Source: Klebsiella oxytoca NBRC 105695
GTDB taxonomy: Bacteria > Pseudomonadota > Gammaproteobacteria > Enterobacterales > Enterobacteriaceae
Length of the DNA stretch: 64,000 nucleotides
Assembly (NCBI RefSeq): GCF_001598695.1
Contig: NZ_BCZK01000007.1
Location: 1 to 64,000 of the forward strand
Direction: 5' to 3'
Shown: positions 27,925 through 37,085 of the stretch, piece by piece
How the letters are laid out: each line of letters starts with the position of its first letter
Numbering within the stretch: position 1 is the stretch's first letter
Translations under genes and position numbers: made by a program
The notes under the pieces: generated by a model
The model's database searches: none
What the model saw: only the letters and a program-made list of their open reading frames with translations
What the model was told of the DNA's origin: nothing

Positions 27925-29628
27925 TTAAAACAGGAAATAACGTTGCGCCATGGGTAACACGTCCGCCGGTTCGCTGGTTATCAGTTCGCCGTCGATGCGC
28001 ACCTCGTAGGTTTGTGAATCCACGGTAATATTGGGCAACAGGCCGTTGTGGTGCATATCGGCTTTTTGTACCGTGCGGCAGCCTTTAACCACCGCCGTCG
28101 CGCTGTGCAGGTTCAGCCGTTCAGCGACGCCGTTTTCCGCCGCCGCCTGCGACAGGAAGGTCAAACGGCAGCGGTGACGAGCGCTGCCCAGCGCGCCGAA
28201 CATCGGGCGATAGTGCACCGGCTGCGGCGTCGGGATAGATGCGTTGATGTCGCCCATCGGCGCCATGGCGATCATGCCGCCTTTGACGATCGTCGCCGGT
28301 TTTACGCCGAAGAATGCCGGGGACCACAGCACCAGATCCGCCAGTTTCCCCACTTCAATCGAACCGACTTCATGGGCGATACCGTGGGTTAACGCCGGAT
28401 TAATGGTGTATTTGGCGATATAGCGCTTCACGCGGAAGTTATCGTTATCGCCGCTCTCTTCCGCCAGCGGGCCGCGCTGAACTTTCATCCGGTGCGCCAC
28501 CTGCCAGGTACGTAACACCACTTCGCCGACGCGACCCATGGCCTGCGAATCGGACGAGGTAAGGGAGAAGGCGCCCAGGTCGTGCAGGACGTCTTCCGCG
28601 GCGATGGTTTCCCGCCGAATGCGCGATTCGGCAAACGCCACGTCCTCGGCGATATCCGGGTCGAGATGATGGCAAACCATCAGCATGTCCAGATGCTCGT
28701 CAATGGTGTTGACGGTGTAGGGCAGCGTCGGATTAGTCGACGAGGGCAGAATATTGGGGTGTGCGCAGGCGGTAATAATATCTGGCGCATGGCCGCCGCC
28801 CGCGCCTTCGGTATGGAAAGTATGGATAGTGCGCCCGCCGATGGCCGCCAGGGTATCCTCAACGAATCCCGACTCGTTAAGGGTATCGCTGTGCAGCGCA
28901 ACCTGAACGTCCATTTCGTCGGCTACGGTCAGCGCGCAGTTGATTGCCGCTGGCGTCGCGCCCCAGTCTTCGTGAATTTTCAGGCCGATAACCCCGGCCG
29001 CGACCTGCTCACGCAGCGCATCCGGATTCGAGCCATTACCTTTACCCAGCAGGCCGACATTGACCGGCAGGCTGTCCGCAGCCTGCAGCATCCGCGAGAT
29101 GTACCACGGACCCGGGGTGCAGGTCGTGGCGTGGGTACCCGCCGCCGGGCCGGTACCGCCGCCGATCATGGTGGTGACGCCGGAGACCAGCGCTTCTTCC
29201 GCCTGCTGCGGGCAGATCCAGTGAATATGCGTATCGACGCCGCCGGCGGTGACGATCTTGCCTTCTGCGGCAATAATTTCCGTGGCCGCGCCGATCGGGA
29301 TCGTGACGTTGGGTTGAATATCCGGGTTGCCGGCTTTGCCGATGGCGAAGATCCTTCCATCTTTGACGCCGATATCGGCTTTAACGATCCCCCAGTAATC
29401 GACGATCAGGGCATTAGTCAGCACCAGATCCGCGCACCCGGCAGAAAGCATCTGCCCCTGTCCCATACCGTCGCGGATCACTTTACCGCCGCCGAATTTG
29501 ACCTCTTCGCCGTAGGTGGTCAAATCATCTTCGACCTCGATCCACAGCTCGGTGTCCGCCAGACGAACTTTATCGCCGGTGGTGGGGCCGAACATGTCGG
29601 CATAGGCTTGACGTGAAATCTCACTCAT
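27925..29628 (-). CDS. ureC: Urease alpha subunit UreC
   Basis: Catalytic subunit of urease, hydrolysing urea to ammonia and carbamate at a dinuclear nickel centre. 567 residues, the K. aerogenes length. Nickel ligands appear in [12 protein letters not shown], in GLKIHEDWG (the lysine is carbamylated) and in [14 protein letters not shown]; the flap cysteine is in MVCHHLDPD. The start is [15 protein letters not shown], which overlaps the end of ureB by 8 nt; the upstream in-frame codons would lie inside ureB. Confidence 0.97.
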   Translation of the reverse strand: MSEISRQAYADMFGPTTGDKVRLADTELWIEVEDDLTTYGEEVKFGGGKVIRDGMGQGQMLSAGCADLVLTNALIVDYWGIVKADIGVKDGRIFAIGKAGNPDIQPNVTIPIGAATEIIAAEGKIVTAGGVDTHIHWICPQQAEEALVSGVTTMIGGGTGPAAGTHATTCTPGPWYISRMLQAADSLPVNVGLLGKGNGSNPDALREQVAAGVIGLKIHEDWGATPAAINCALTVADEMDVQVALHSDTLNESGFVEDTLAAIGGRTIHTFHTEGAGGGHAPDIITACAHPNILPSSTNPTLPYTVNTIDEHLDMLMVCHHLDPDIAEDVAFAESRIRRETIAAEDVLHDLGAFSLTSSDSQAMGRVGEVVLRTWQVAHRMKVQRGPLAEESGDNDNFRVKRYIAKYTINPALTHGIAHEVGSIEVGKLADLVLWSPAFFGVKPATIVKGGMIAMAPMGDINASIPTPQPVHYRPMFGALGSARHRCRLTFLSQAAAENGVAERLNLHSATAVVKGCRTVQKADMHHNGLLPNITVDSQTYEVRIDGELITSEPADVLPMAQRYFLF

Positions 29629-29941
29629 CATTTGCCTCCAGCTCACCCATTATTTCGCCGCGAAAACCGTGCACGACGCGGGCTCCGGCCAGCGCTACCA
29701 GCTCCACCTCGCGCTTTTGGCCCGGCTCGAAGCGCACTGCGGTTCCGGCCGCGATATTGAGACGGTAGCCCGTTGCCTGCTGGCGATCGAACTTCAGCGC
29801 CGGGTTGACCTCGGCGAAGTGATAATGGGAGCCGACCTGAATCGGCCGGTCGCCGTGATTTTCAACGATAATGCAGCAGGTAGCCCGGCCAACGTTAAGC
29901 GCTATCTGGCCCGGTTTAACCTGATATTCTCCTGGGATCAT
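29621..29941 (-). CDS. ureB: Urease beta subunit UreB
   Basis: 106-residue structural subunit of the (UreABC)3 urease. It begins with the family signature [16 protein letters not shown] and contains [17 protein letters not shown]. Length matches K. aerogenes UreB. It overlaps the start of ureC by 8 nt and follows ureA after 9 nt, indicating a coupled operon. Confidence 0.97.
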   Translation of the reverse strand: MIPGEYQVKPGQIALNVGRATCCIIVENHGDRPIQVGSHYHFAEVNPALKFDRQQATGYRLNIAAGTAVRFEPGQKREVELVALAGARVVHGFRGEIMGELEANDE

Positions 29942-29950
29942 CGCGCTACC

Positions 29951-30253
29951 TCAGATTATCGGGTTATGGACGGTAACCAGCTTCGAACCGTCCGGAAAGG
30001 TGGCTTCGACCTGGATATCGGGGATCATTTCCGGTACGCCTTCCATGACCTGCTCGCGGCTCAGGACGTGGCGCCCTTCTTCCATTAGCTCTGCGACGCT
30101 TCTGCCGTCGCGCGCGCCCTCCATAATAAAAGCGCTAATCAGGGCCACGGATTCGGGATAGTTGAGCTTCAGGCCGCGGGCCAGGCGACGCTCCGCCACC
30201 AGCGCAGCGGTAAACAGCAACAGTTTGTCTTTTTCTCTGGGTGTCAGTTCCAT
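29951..30253 (-). CDS. ureA: Urease gamma subunit UreA
   Basis: 100-residue structural subunit, all typical features: [20 protein letters not shown] at the start, [21 protein letters not shown] in the middle and [22 protein letters not shown] at the end. It is the second gene of the operon, 9 nt after ureD. Confidence 0.97.
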   Translation of the reverse strand: MELTPREKDKLLLFTAALVAERRLARGLKLNYPESVALISAFIMEGARDGRSVAELMEEGRHVLSREQVMEGVPEMIPDIQVEATFPDGSKLVTVHNPII

Positions 30254-30262
30254 AGCGTTCTC

Positions 30263-31087
30263 TTAAGTCAGCCAGATTCGGGGGAGTACCGGAGATTTGC
30301 CGGTCAGGTGCGGGCGCATAAACTGCCAGATATCGCGCATCGCCCGCTGGCAACGCAGATTATCGTCACTTAAAAAGCGTACCGTCAGCAGGCCGTCGGT
30401 GAGCGTGGCGCCGGCATAGTTTGCCAGCGGCGTAAGTTTTTCGCGTACGCCTTCCAGCAGCGTCTCGTTCGCCGGGTAGAACAGCATTGTTCCCACCCAT
30501 GGCTGCTGCGCGATGCAGGCCAGCTCTCCATCGGCCAGGTTCAGGCGCTCAATCAGCAGCGGAGAGCCGTCGACCCACACCTCCAGTCGGTTGGCGAGCG
30601 CGCCGTGGCTAAAGGTTTCGCCGATGACCGGACGGCCAAGACATAGCAGGTCCCAGGCCAGCAGCGTGCTGGAGGAGGAGAGGTGAAACGCAGTATGCAA
30701 AGCGGCGTGAGCGCCGGGAAAGAAAATGGCATCCTGCGGCAACCACTCGAGCGTTGCGTTATCGCCCAGCGTCAGGGTTTGCAGAAGCCGCGCCTGCGCG
30801 CCGCTGCTGCGATAAAACTTGCTGGCGCCGGGCATGGTGATCAGCGTATGGCAATCGGACTCAATCGTGGCGCTGATGGTGAGTTCATCGCCGCCGACGA
30901 TACCGCCGGGCGGATGAAGCAGATAGAGGTGGCAGGTCTCTTCTTCGGGATAAAACGGACGCTGAACGGTGAGTGGACCGACATGACGACGGGAGGCGAG
31001 CGTTGTTTTCCCGCCGAGAAGCTGAAAGCGGAGGTCCAGCGTGGCCTGCCAGCCTTTTTTATTCTGTGGTAACACCGTGCCGTGCAA
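30263..31087 (-). CDS. ureD: Urease accessory protein UreD
   Basis: Scaffold that binds apo-urease and recruits UreF and UreG for nickel insertion. 274 residues from the TTG at 31087, which has AGGGG about 7 nt upstream. A GTG at 31075 would give MLPQNKKGW and 270 residues, the length given for K. aerogenes UreD; the choice is open. Motifs are RPFYPEEETCHLYLLHPPGG, MPGASKFYRSSGAQA and WLPQDAIFFPGA. First gene of the urease operon, with a NAC-type site upstream. Confidence 0.94.
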   Translation of the reverse strand: MHGTVLPQNKKGWQATLDLRFQLLGGKTTLASRRHVGPLTVQRPFYPEEETCHLYLLHPPGGIVGGDELTISATIESDCHTLITMPGASKFYRSSGAQARLLQTLTLGDNATLEWLPQDAIFFPGAHAALHTAFHLSSSSTLLAWDLLCLGRPVIGETFSHGALANRLEVWVDGSPLLIERLNLADGELACIAQQPWVGTMLFYPANETLLEGVREKLTPLANYAGATLTDGLLTVRFLSDDNLRCQRAMRDIWQFMRPHLTGKSPVLPRIWLT

Positions 31088-31157
31088 TGTCGCGCCCCTG
31101 CAAAATCAAGATAAAACAGCAGCGAAGAGTATTGATCGGGGGCCAACCATCCCGGTC

Positions 31158-31172
31158 ATATGAAAAGCTTAT
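31158..31172 (-). promoter_or_regulatory. NAC-type activator site upstream of ureD
   Basis: Minus-strand ATAAGCTTTTCATAT fits the NAC pattern ATA-N9-TAT exactly. It is centred at 31165, about 45-65 bp upstream of -10-like sequences at 31126-31131 and 31109-31114. K. aerogenes NAC, made under nitrogen limitation, activates the urease operon from a similar place. Confidence 0.55.
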
Positions 31173-31180
31173 GCCCGTCA

Positions 31181-31362
31181 TACTTCGAGCCGCAGCCGCG
31201 TTGGCTACGGGCTACTCGGCCCATCCATGGGCCTCGCCCTGGCGGGCCGTCGCAAGCGACGTTCAAATCTGCTCCCGGCAGATTTGTCGTTCGCCCGAAT
31301 CACTGACTGGAGTAAGTTCATCGGGACTCACTCACCGCCTTGCCGCGAAGTTGCGTCGAAGC
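31181..31362. repeat. Long ERIC-like element between plsY and ureD
   Basis: About 180 bp bounded by CTTCGA (31183) and TCGAAG (31361), with ERIC-like ends and an enlarged centre containing three small hairpins (GGCCCAT/ATGGGCC, CGTCG/CGACG, AAATCTGC/GCAGATTT). ERIC variants with internal insertions are known in Klebsiella. It stops 5 bp from the plsY stop codon. Confidence 0.65.
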
Positions 31363-31367
31363 AAAGG

Positions 31368-31988
31368 TTATTTCTGCTCCGGCGTTTTTTTCTTCTTTTT
31401 GAACCGGGTCCAGATGCGGGTTTCCTGACGCCGCCACAGACGCTGAATGTTGTCGTGATGGCGCAGCAGAATCAGGCATGAGAGCATCGAAACCGGGAAA
31501 GTATACTGCGGTTTGAACCACCAGACATAGAATGGCGCGATCAGCGCGCTGACGATCGCCCCCAGCGAGGAGTAGCCGCTGAGCAGAATCGTGAGCAGCC
31601 AGGTTCCGGCCATCACGCCGGTGAGATCCCAGCCGATAGGGGCGATGGCACCGAAAGCGGTCGCCACGCCTTTACCGCCGCGAAAGTTAAAAAATACCGG
31701 CCAGATATGGCCTACGCAGGCGGCAATGGCCACCAGACCGAGCCAGAACGGCGTCAGGCCTAGCGCCCACGCTCCCCAGACCGGCAGCATGCCTTTCAGT
31801 ACGTCAAAAATAAGCACCGCTACGGCTGCGCCCTTGCCGCCAATTCGCAGGACGTTAGTCGCCCCTGGATTGCCGGAGCCGCTGTCGCGAGGGTCGGGAA
31901 GGCCAGCGAGGCGGCAAACGAGAATGGCGCTGGAGATTGAGCCGCAGAGGTAGGCGAGGATAACCAGTCCAGGCGCGATTGCACTCAT
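31368..31988 (-). CDS. plsY: Acyl-phosphate:glycerol-3-phosphate acyltransferase PlsY
   Basis: Inner-membrane enzyme that acylates glycerol-3-phosphate from acyl-phosphate, the first step of phospholipid synthesis in the PlsX/PlsY route. 206 residues starting [20 protein letters not shown]; five or so membrane segments. Conserved loops are [34 protein letters not shown] and the Lys/Arg-rich C-terminus. The start follows E. coli PlsY (205 residues); the ATG 12 nt earlier is possible. It is divergent from folB. Confidence 0.95.
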   Translation of the reverse strand: MSAIAPGLVILAYLCGSISSAILVCRLAGLPDPRDSGSGNPGATNVLRIGGKGAAVAVLIFDVLKGMLPVWGAWALGLTPFWLGLVAIAACVGHIWPVFFNFRGGKGVATAFGAIAPIGWDLTGVMAGTWLLTILLSGYSSLGAIVSALIAPFYVWWFKPQYTFPVSMLSCLILLRHHDNIQRLWRRQETRIWTRFKKKKKTPEQK

Positions 31989-32016
31989 CAGCTGTTCCAT
32001 TTTGAAAGTGTCGTTT

Positions 32017-32135
32017 TATCCCCGGTGCGCTGCGCGTTATCCGCGCATTGGCTCGCAGAGACCCATAGCGATGCTATGCTCCTGGGGCCTTGCCGCGTCG
32101 CTCTCTTCCTGCAACGCAAATTATTTAGGGGATGT
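32017..32135. repeat. Degenerate ERIC-like sequence between plsY and folB
   Basis: The right part (CTTGCCGCGT, then CTTCCTGCAACG and AATTATTTAGGGG) resembles one ERIC end, and the left part (GCGCATTGGCTCGC) the other. It is much diverged, so assignment is tentative. Confidence 0.4.
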
Positions 32136-32209
32136 CTTTGCATCTGTGGATAATACGCATAATTGGCCGGAAGTGGTATCCGGTTTAGCCAAAAAGCAGG
32201 CAGGTCGTG

Positions 32210-32593
32210 ATGGATATTGTATTTATAGAGCAACTTTCGGTAATCACCACTATTGGTGTTTATGACTGGGAACAAACCATTGAACAGAAGCTGGTGTTCG
32301 ATATCGAAATGGCGTGGGATAACCGCAAAGCGGCGGCCAGCGATGATGTCAGCGATTGTCTCAGCTATGCTGATATCAGCGAGGCGGTCATCAACCACGT
32401 TGAAGGCGGGCGCTTTGCGCTGGTCGAGCGCGTGGCGGAAGAGATTGCTGACCTGCTGCTGGAAAAGTTTCAATCTCCATGGGTGCGTATTAAAGTCAGC
32501 AAGCCTGGCGCGGTAGCCCGGGCGGCCAACGTTGGCGTCGTGATTGAACGTGGCCTTAATCTGAAACAAAACTTTTCAGGTCATACTCGTTAA
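32210..32593 (+). CDS. folB: Dihydroneopterin aldolase FolB
   Basis: Folate-pathway enzyme that cleaves 7,8-dihydroneopterin to 6-hydroxymethyl-dihydropterin and glycolaldehyde, and also epimerises the substrate. 127 residues from MDIVFIEQLSVITTIG; the pterin site includes CLSYADISEAV, and the late GAVARAANVGVVIERG contains active-site residues. The C-terminus is a few residues longer than in E. coli (122). A GTG directly before the ATG is an alternative start. Confidence 0.95.
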   Translation: MDIVFIEQLSVITTIGVYDWEQTIEQKLVFDIEMAWDNRKAAASDDVSDCLSYADISEAVINHVEGGRFALVERVAEEIADLLLEKFQSPWVRIKVSKPGAVARAANVGVVIERGLNLKQNFSGHTR

Positions 32594-32630
32594 ACAAATT
32601 GTGTTTATACCGGTCATAGAATCCGACCAT

Positions 32631-32745
32631 CAGGCTATTTTATTTGCCGTTTTGTCCCCGGGAAGCGCCCGAAAGCCGCGCGTACAACCTGTACGCTCCC
32701 GTTTCTGCGCGCTGTCCGTGGCCAATATTGAAGCCTGATAGCCTG
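32631..32745. repeat. Inverted-repeat segment between folB and uppP
   Basis: CAGGCTAT (32631-32638) and ATAGCCTG (32738-32745) bound about 115 bp that contains GCGTACAACCTGTACGC and other GC-rich arms. It looks like a small palindromic repeat or structured leader; I do not recognise its family. Confidence 0.4.
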
Positions 32746-32794
32746 GTTATTCGTTTCTGGTTTTTTCATATTACTTTTTAAAGGGTTTAATTGG

Positions 32795-33616
32795 ATGAGC
32801 GATATACACTCGCTGCTGGTGGCGGCAATATTGGGTGTGGTTGAAGGTTTGACCGAGTTTTTACCGGTTTCCAGTACTGGTCATATGATTATTGTCGGTC
32901 ATCTGCTGGGTTTTGAAGGCGATACCGCAAATACGTTTGAAGTAGTGATTCAGCTTGGTTCCATTCTTGCCGTTGTTGTGATGTTCTGGCGTCGTCTGTT
33001 CGGCCTTATCGGTATTCATTTCGGCAAAAAGCCCGAGCATGAAGGCCAGGGCAGCGGTCGCCTGTCGCTTATCCATATTCTCTTGGGGATGATCCCGGCG
33101 GTAGTGCTGGGGCTGATTTTCCACGATACCATCAAGTCTCTGTTTAACCCGATAAACGTGATGTACGCGCTGATTGTCGGCGGCGTGCTGCTGATCGCAG
33201 CGGAAGTGCTGAAGCCAAAACAGCCCCGCGCGGTGGGCATTGATGATATGACCTATCGTCAGGCGTTCGTGATCGGCTGTTTCCAGTGTCTGGCGCTGTG
33301 GCCGGGCTTCTCGCGTTCCGGGGCGACAATTTCCGGCGGGATGCTGATGGGCGTAAGCCGCTATGCGGCCTCTGAGTTCTCATTCCTGCTGGCGGTGCCG
33401 ATGATGATGGGCGCGACCGTACTGGATATGTACAAAAGTATTGGTTTCCTCAACGCCAGCGATATTCCGATGTTTGCCGTCGGTTTTATCACGGCGTTTA
33501 TCGTCGCGCTGATTGCGATTAAAACCTTCCTGCAGCTGATTAAACGTATTTCGTTTATCCCGTTTGCCATCTATCGCTTTATCGTCGCGGCAGCGGTGTA
33601 CGTGGTCTTCTTCTAA
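32795..33616 (+). CDS. uppP: Undecaprenyl-diphosphate phosphatase UppP (BacA)
   Basis: Integral membrane phosphatase that recycles undecaprenyl pyrophosphate to the C55 lipid carrier for peptidoglycan and O-antigen; overproduction gives bacitracin resistance. 273 residues as in E. coli, about eight membrane segments. Active-site motifs are [14 protein letters not shown] (about 17-30) and [13 protein letters not shown] (about 170-182). It stands alone between folB and the convergent cca. Confidence 0.96.
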   Translation: MSDIHSLLVAAILGVVEGLTEFLPVSSTGHMIIVGHLLGFEGDTANTFEVVIQLGSILAVVVMFWRRLFGLIGIHFGKKPEHEGQGSGRLSLIHILLGMIPAVVLGLIFHDTIKSLFNPINVMYALIVGGVLLIAAEVLKPKQPRAVGIDDMTYRQAFVIGCFQCLALWPGFSRSGATISGGMLMGVSRYAASEFSFLLAVPMMMGATVLDMYKSIGFLNASDIPMFAVGFITAFIVALIAIKTFLQLIKRISFIPFAIYRFIVAAAVYVVFF

Positions 33617-33626
33617 GCGCCAGCCC

Positions 33627-34868
33627 TCAGTCCTGCGGCTGGGGGCAACGCTTTTCTTTCCAGCGGGCGACGGCCTGAATCCGCCGACGCGTCAGCTCTT
33701 CACGAATCTCAATTCCCTGAAACCCTTCCGCAACGACCTCTTTTGTTGAGACCGCTCGGGCAACGTCCCATGCTTCCAGCAGCAGGCGACCCTGAGGGTA
33801 ATCGCAGGCCTCAAAACCGGTGCGCCCGCGCACGTCGGCTTCACTGGTCAAGGCGATTTGCCTGACCCGCTGCGGCTTGCGCCAGGCATCAATATTATCG
33901 AACAGCTTGACCAGCGTTTTTGGCTGCAGCATGGGCAGGGTGTGAATCAGATCGTGAAATTCGGCGACCAGCTTTGCCAGATCGCGCAGCTCGTTGGGTA
34001 CCCGCAGACGGGCGCAGAGCTGTTCGACCAGCTTTACGCCAGCCGGGCCGTGACCATGATGACGCGGCCAGAGCTCTTTTGGCGTCAGTCCTTTCCCGAG
34101 GTCGTGGCACAGGGTAGCGAAACGTACGTCGATTTCGGGTGACAGCATCGCCGCCATGGTGACGGTCATCAGGGTGTGCAGGCCGGTGTCGATTTCCGGG
34201 TGCCATTTAGCCGGAGCCGGTACGCCGTAAAGGGCGTCGACTTCCGGGAACAGCACCTTGAGCGCGCGGCAGTCGCGTAAGGTCTGGAAGAAGACCTGCG
34301 GGTTGCGGGTGGTAAGGGCGCTTTCCGTCTCTTTCCATACCCGCTCCGGCGTGAGATGCGCAAGCTCACCGGCATCGGCCATTGCGCGCATCAGCGCCAT
34401 GGTTTCATCGGCGATACGAAACCCCAGATGCGCGTAGCGGGCGGCAAAACGCGCCACGCGCAGAACGCGTAGCGGATCCTCGCTAAAGGCGGGCGAGACG
34501 TGGCGCAGCAGGCGCTGGCGTAAATCAGACTGGCCGCCGTAGGGATCGATAATCTGACCGTCGGCGTCCTGGGCCAGCGCATTGATCGTCAGATCGCGGC
34601 GCAGCAGGTCTTGCTCAAGGGTAACGTCAGCGGCGGCATAGCAGGTAAAACCGGTGTAACCGGAACCGGACTTGCGCTCGGTGCGCGCCAGGGCATATTC
34701 TTCGCGGCTTTGCGGATGAAGGAACACGGGAAAATCACGGCCTACCTGCTGGTAGCCCGCGTCAAGGAGTTGCTGAGGCGTGGCGCCAACCACGACCCAA
34801 TCTTTGTCTTTAACCGGTAGCCTTAATAACGCATCTCGTACTGCACCACCGACCAGATAAACCTTCAC
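33627..34868 (-). CDS. cca: CCA-adding tRNA nucleotidyltransferase
   Basis: Adds or repairs the 3'-CCA end of tRNAs; the gammaproteobacterial form also has phosphohydrolase activity in an HD domain. 413 residues. Class-II nucleotidyltransferase head with GGAVRDALL and KDKDWVVVG, the basic motif [12 protein letters not shown], and a C-terminal HD domain with [10 protein letters not shown]. It is transcribed in the same direction as ygiM, 60 bp after its stop. Confidence 0.96.
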   Translation of the reverse strand: MKVYLVGGAVRDALLRLPVKDKDWVVVGATPQQLLDAGYQQVGRDFPVFLHPQSREEYALARTERKSGSGYTGFTCYAAADVTLEQDLLRRDLTINALAQDADGQIIDPYGGQSDLRQRLLRHVSPAFSEDPLRVLRVARFAARYAHLGFRIADETMALMRAMADAGELAHLTPERVWKETESALTTRNPQVFFQTLRDCRALKVLFPEVDALYGVPAPAKWHPEIDTGLHTLMTVTMAAMLSPEIDVRFATLCHDLGKGLTPKELWPRHHGHGPAGVKLVEQLCARLRVPNELRDLAKLVAEFHDLIHTLPMLQPKTLVKLFDNIDAWRKPQRVRQIALTSEADVRGRTGFEACDYPQGRLLLEAWDVARAVSTKEVVAEGFQGIEIREELTRRRIQAVARWKEKRCPQPQD

Positions 34869-34928
34869 GCCTTACTCTCCCGTCTTCATTTTCTTACGAT
34901 GATACGTAAGTCTGGCAGAGAAGACGAA

Positions 34929-35549
34929 TTAGTTCATCCAACGGTCTTTGCGTTTGCGGCTCGGTACCAGGTGCGGCAATACCAGTCCCAGAATCAGGCC
35001 GACGCCCAGCACGCCGCCGCCGTACATAAACCACTGCATGATAATGGTGCGCTGTTTGTCATCAAGCTGCAGATTTGCGGCATTCACCTTCTTCTGCGCG
35101 ACAACCAGCTCATTTTTCAGCTTTTGATTCTCTTCTTTCAGGCCGTTGATGACGGCATCGCTACCGGCGACTTTCTTCTGCATGTCCGCCGTGCGCTGGT
35201 TCCAGGTGGTATCAATGTTATTCAGTTTATCGGTCAGGGTTTTGACCTGGTTTTCCAGATCCGGCACGCGAGTGCGCAGGCTGGGCTCGTTGCTCAGCTC
35301 TTTCAAGGGGATCCAGGCGGTACGGCCGCTGCTGTCGCGCACCTGAGCATAGTTAGTGCTGTCGTTAGTTTGCAGCACTGCGACTTCTTCGCCGGCGTTG
35401 ATGGTGCCCACAAGGCGATAGTTATCGCCCGGACCGCTGCGCACCCAGGTATTCAGTTCATCTGAAACGTAACGTTTTTCTTCCGCGTGAACCGCCGTGG
35501 CGGCGCTCAGCGCCAGCAAAGTCAATGTAATAAGGCGTAATTTTGGCAT
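34929..35549 (-). CDS. ygiM: SH3-domain envelope protein YgiM
   Basis: 206-residue exported protein: signal peptide (about 1-22, ending AVHA), bacterial SH3 domain (about 28-95, LNTWVRSGPGDNYRLVG), coiled coil (about 95-165, LENQVKTLTDKLNNIDTTW and later heptads), then a membrane helix (about 170-190) and a basic cytoplasmic tail. The layout suggests an inner-membrane-anchored periplasmic SH3 protein. In E. coli it lies next to cca and ygiF as here; its exact role is unknown. Confidence 0.9.
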   Translation of the reverse strand: MPKLRLITLTLLALSAATAVHAEEKRYVSDELNTWVRSGPGDNYRLVGTINAGEEVAVLQTNDSTNYAQVRDSSGRTAWIPLKELSNEPSLRTRVPDLENQVKTLTDKLNNIDTTWNQRTADMQKKVAGSDAVINGLKEENQKLKNELVVAQKKVNAANLQLDDKQRTIIMQWFMYGGGVLGVGLILGLVLPHLVPSRKRKDRWMN

Positions 35550-35763
35550 CAGGTCATCGTTTGGTCATAAAAAGTTGAACGATAGTAGTGGCATCGCCGA
35601 AGCGACGCAAAGTTTTCCGCCACAATCGGAATCATCCATCAGGTGGCCCGGCAAAATGCGCATTGCATGGCGATTCGCCGCAAAATACTATTTACTGACA
35701 AGAAATATCGTTGTTAGTTCGCCGCAATTTCCCGGCACAGCATATAAGCGGAAGAATTCAGTC

Positions 35764-37062
35764 ATGGCTCAAGAAATCGAATTAAAGTTTATCGTTGATC
35801 AGAATGGCGTTGACGCGCTGCGTCAGCACCTCAATACGCTGGAGGCAAAGCACACGCCCGCGGGTCAATTACTGAATATTTACTATGAAACGGCGGATAA
35901 CTGGCTGCGCCGCCACGACATGGGGCTGCGCGTTCGCGGCGACCAGGGGCGCTATGAGATGACGCTGAAAATCGCCGGGCGCGTCGTCGGCGGTCTGCAT
36001 CAGCGTCCGGAATATAACATTCCGCTGGAAAGCCCTGAGCTGGCGCTGGAAAAGCTTCCGGCTGAAGTCTGGCCGCAGGGTGAACTGCCGGCGGAGCTTG
36101 CTGAGAACGTACAGCCGCTTTTCAGCACCGATTTTGAGCGTGAGCGATGGGTGGTCAAAGAAGGCGACAGCGAAATTGAAATCGCACTCGATCGCGGCGA
36201 AGTCAAAGCCGGCGAGCATCAGGAACCCATTTGCGAGCTGGAGCTGGAGCTTCTGTCCGGTAATACGCAGGATATTCTGACCCTTGCCCGCGGCCTGCTG
36301 GATACCGGCGTACTGCGTCAGGGAAGCCTGAGCAAAGCGGCGCGAGGTTATCATCTGGCGCAGGGCAACGAAGAACGCCCGCTGACCGCGTTAACGATCC
36401 TTCGCGTCGCGCCGAAAGCAAGCGTCGAACAGGGGCTGGAGGCGGCGCTGGAAAGCGCGCTGGCGCACTGGCTATATCATGATGAAGTCCTCAATCGCGG
36501 CAATGCGAAAGCGAAAGCGGAGATTTTGCACGCTATCGCCCGCGTGCGGCACGCGCTGGTACTGTTTGGCGGTATTGTCCCGCGCAAGGCCACCACGCTG
36601 CTGCGTGAACGTTTGAGCGAAGCCGAGGCGGCGCTGGCGGAAGCCGAAACGACCCAGGCGGCGCTTTTCAGCGTGGCGACCGTCAGAGCGAAGCTGGCGC
36701 TCACCGATCTGCTGGTTAACCGCGGCTGGCGTCCTTTCCTGAACGCAGCCGGAGAGCAGAAAATTGCCGGATCGTTTAAACGCTTTGCGGATATTCAGCT
36801 CTCCAGGGCGGCGGCGGAGCTGAAAAACGCTTTTCGTCAGCCGTCCGCTGACGGTTATGCCGATCAGCTTCCGCGTCTGACCCGCGAAATTGACACCGTT
36901 CAGCTGTTATCCGGCGCCTATGCCGATGCTGCCGCGCCGTGGCTGGAAAACTGGCAAGAAACCCGCCGGGCGATTGCGCATAATGACAGCAGCGTTATCG
37001 AATATTTTCGTCGCCAGGCGCTGGCCGCAGAGCCGTTCTGGCTGCATAGTGGAAAACGATAA
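35764..37062 (+). CDS. ygiF: Inorganic triphosphatase YgiF (CYTH-CHAD)
   Basis: Hydrolyses inorganic triphosphate with Mg. 432 residues. The N-terminal CYTH/TTM tunnel domain starts with [12 protein letters not shown], the defining ExExK motif at residues 4-8, and spans about 200 residues. A C-terminal CHAD helical domain (about 215-430) follows, which binds polyphosphate. The start is fixed by the ExExK motif; E. coli YgiF is nearly the same length (433). It is 23 nt upstream of glnE and probably co-transcribed with it. Confidence 0.94.
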   Translation: MAQEIELKFIVDQNGVDALRQHLNTLEAKHTPAGQLLNIYYETADNWLRRHDMGLRVRGDQGRYEMTLKIAGRVVGGLHQRPEYNIPLESPELALEKLPAEVWPQGELPAELAENVQPLFSTDFERERWVVKEGDSEIEIALDRGEVKAGEHQEPICELELELLSGNTQDILTLARGLLDTGVLRQGSLSKAARGYHLAQGNEERPLTALTILRVAPKASVEQGLEAALESALAHWLYHDEVLNRGNAKAKAEILHAIARVRHALVLFGGIVPRKATTLLRERLSEAEAALAEAETTQAALFSVATVRAKLALTDLLVNRGWRPFLNAAGEQKIAGSFKRFADIQLSRAAAELKNAFRQPSADGYADQLPRLTREIDTVQLLSGAYADAAAPWLENWQETRRAIAHNDSSVIEYFRRQALAAEPFWLHSGKR

Positions 37063-37085
37063 TTTCAGGCCAGGGAGCCCCTAAG

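Noticed and set aside
28582-29616. Open frame of 344 codons antisense to ureC
   Set aside because: Mirror of the ureC codon pattern; Arg/His-rich product without any recognisable motif.
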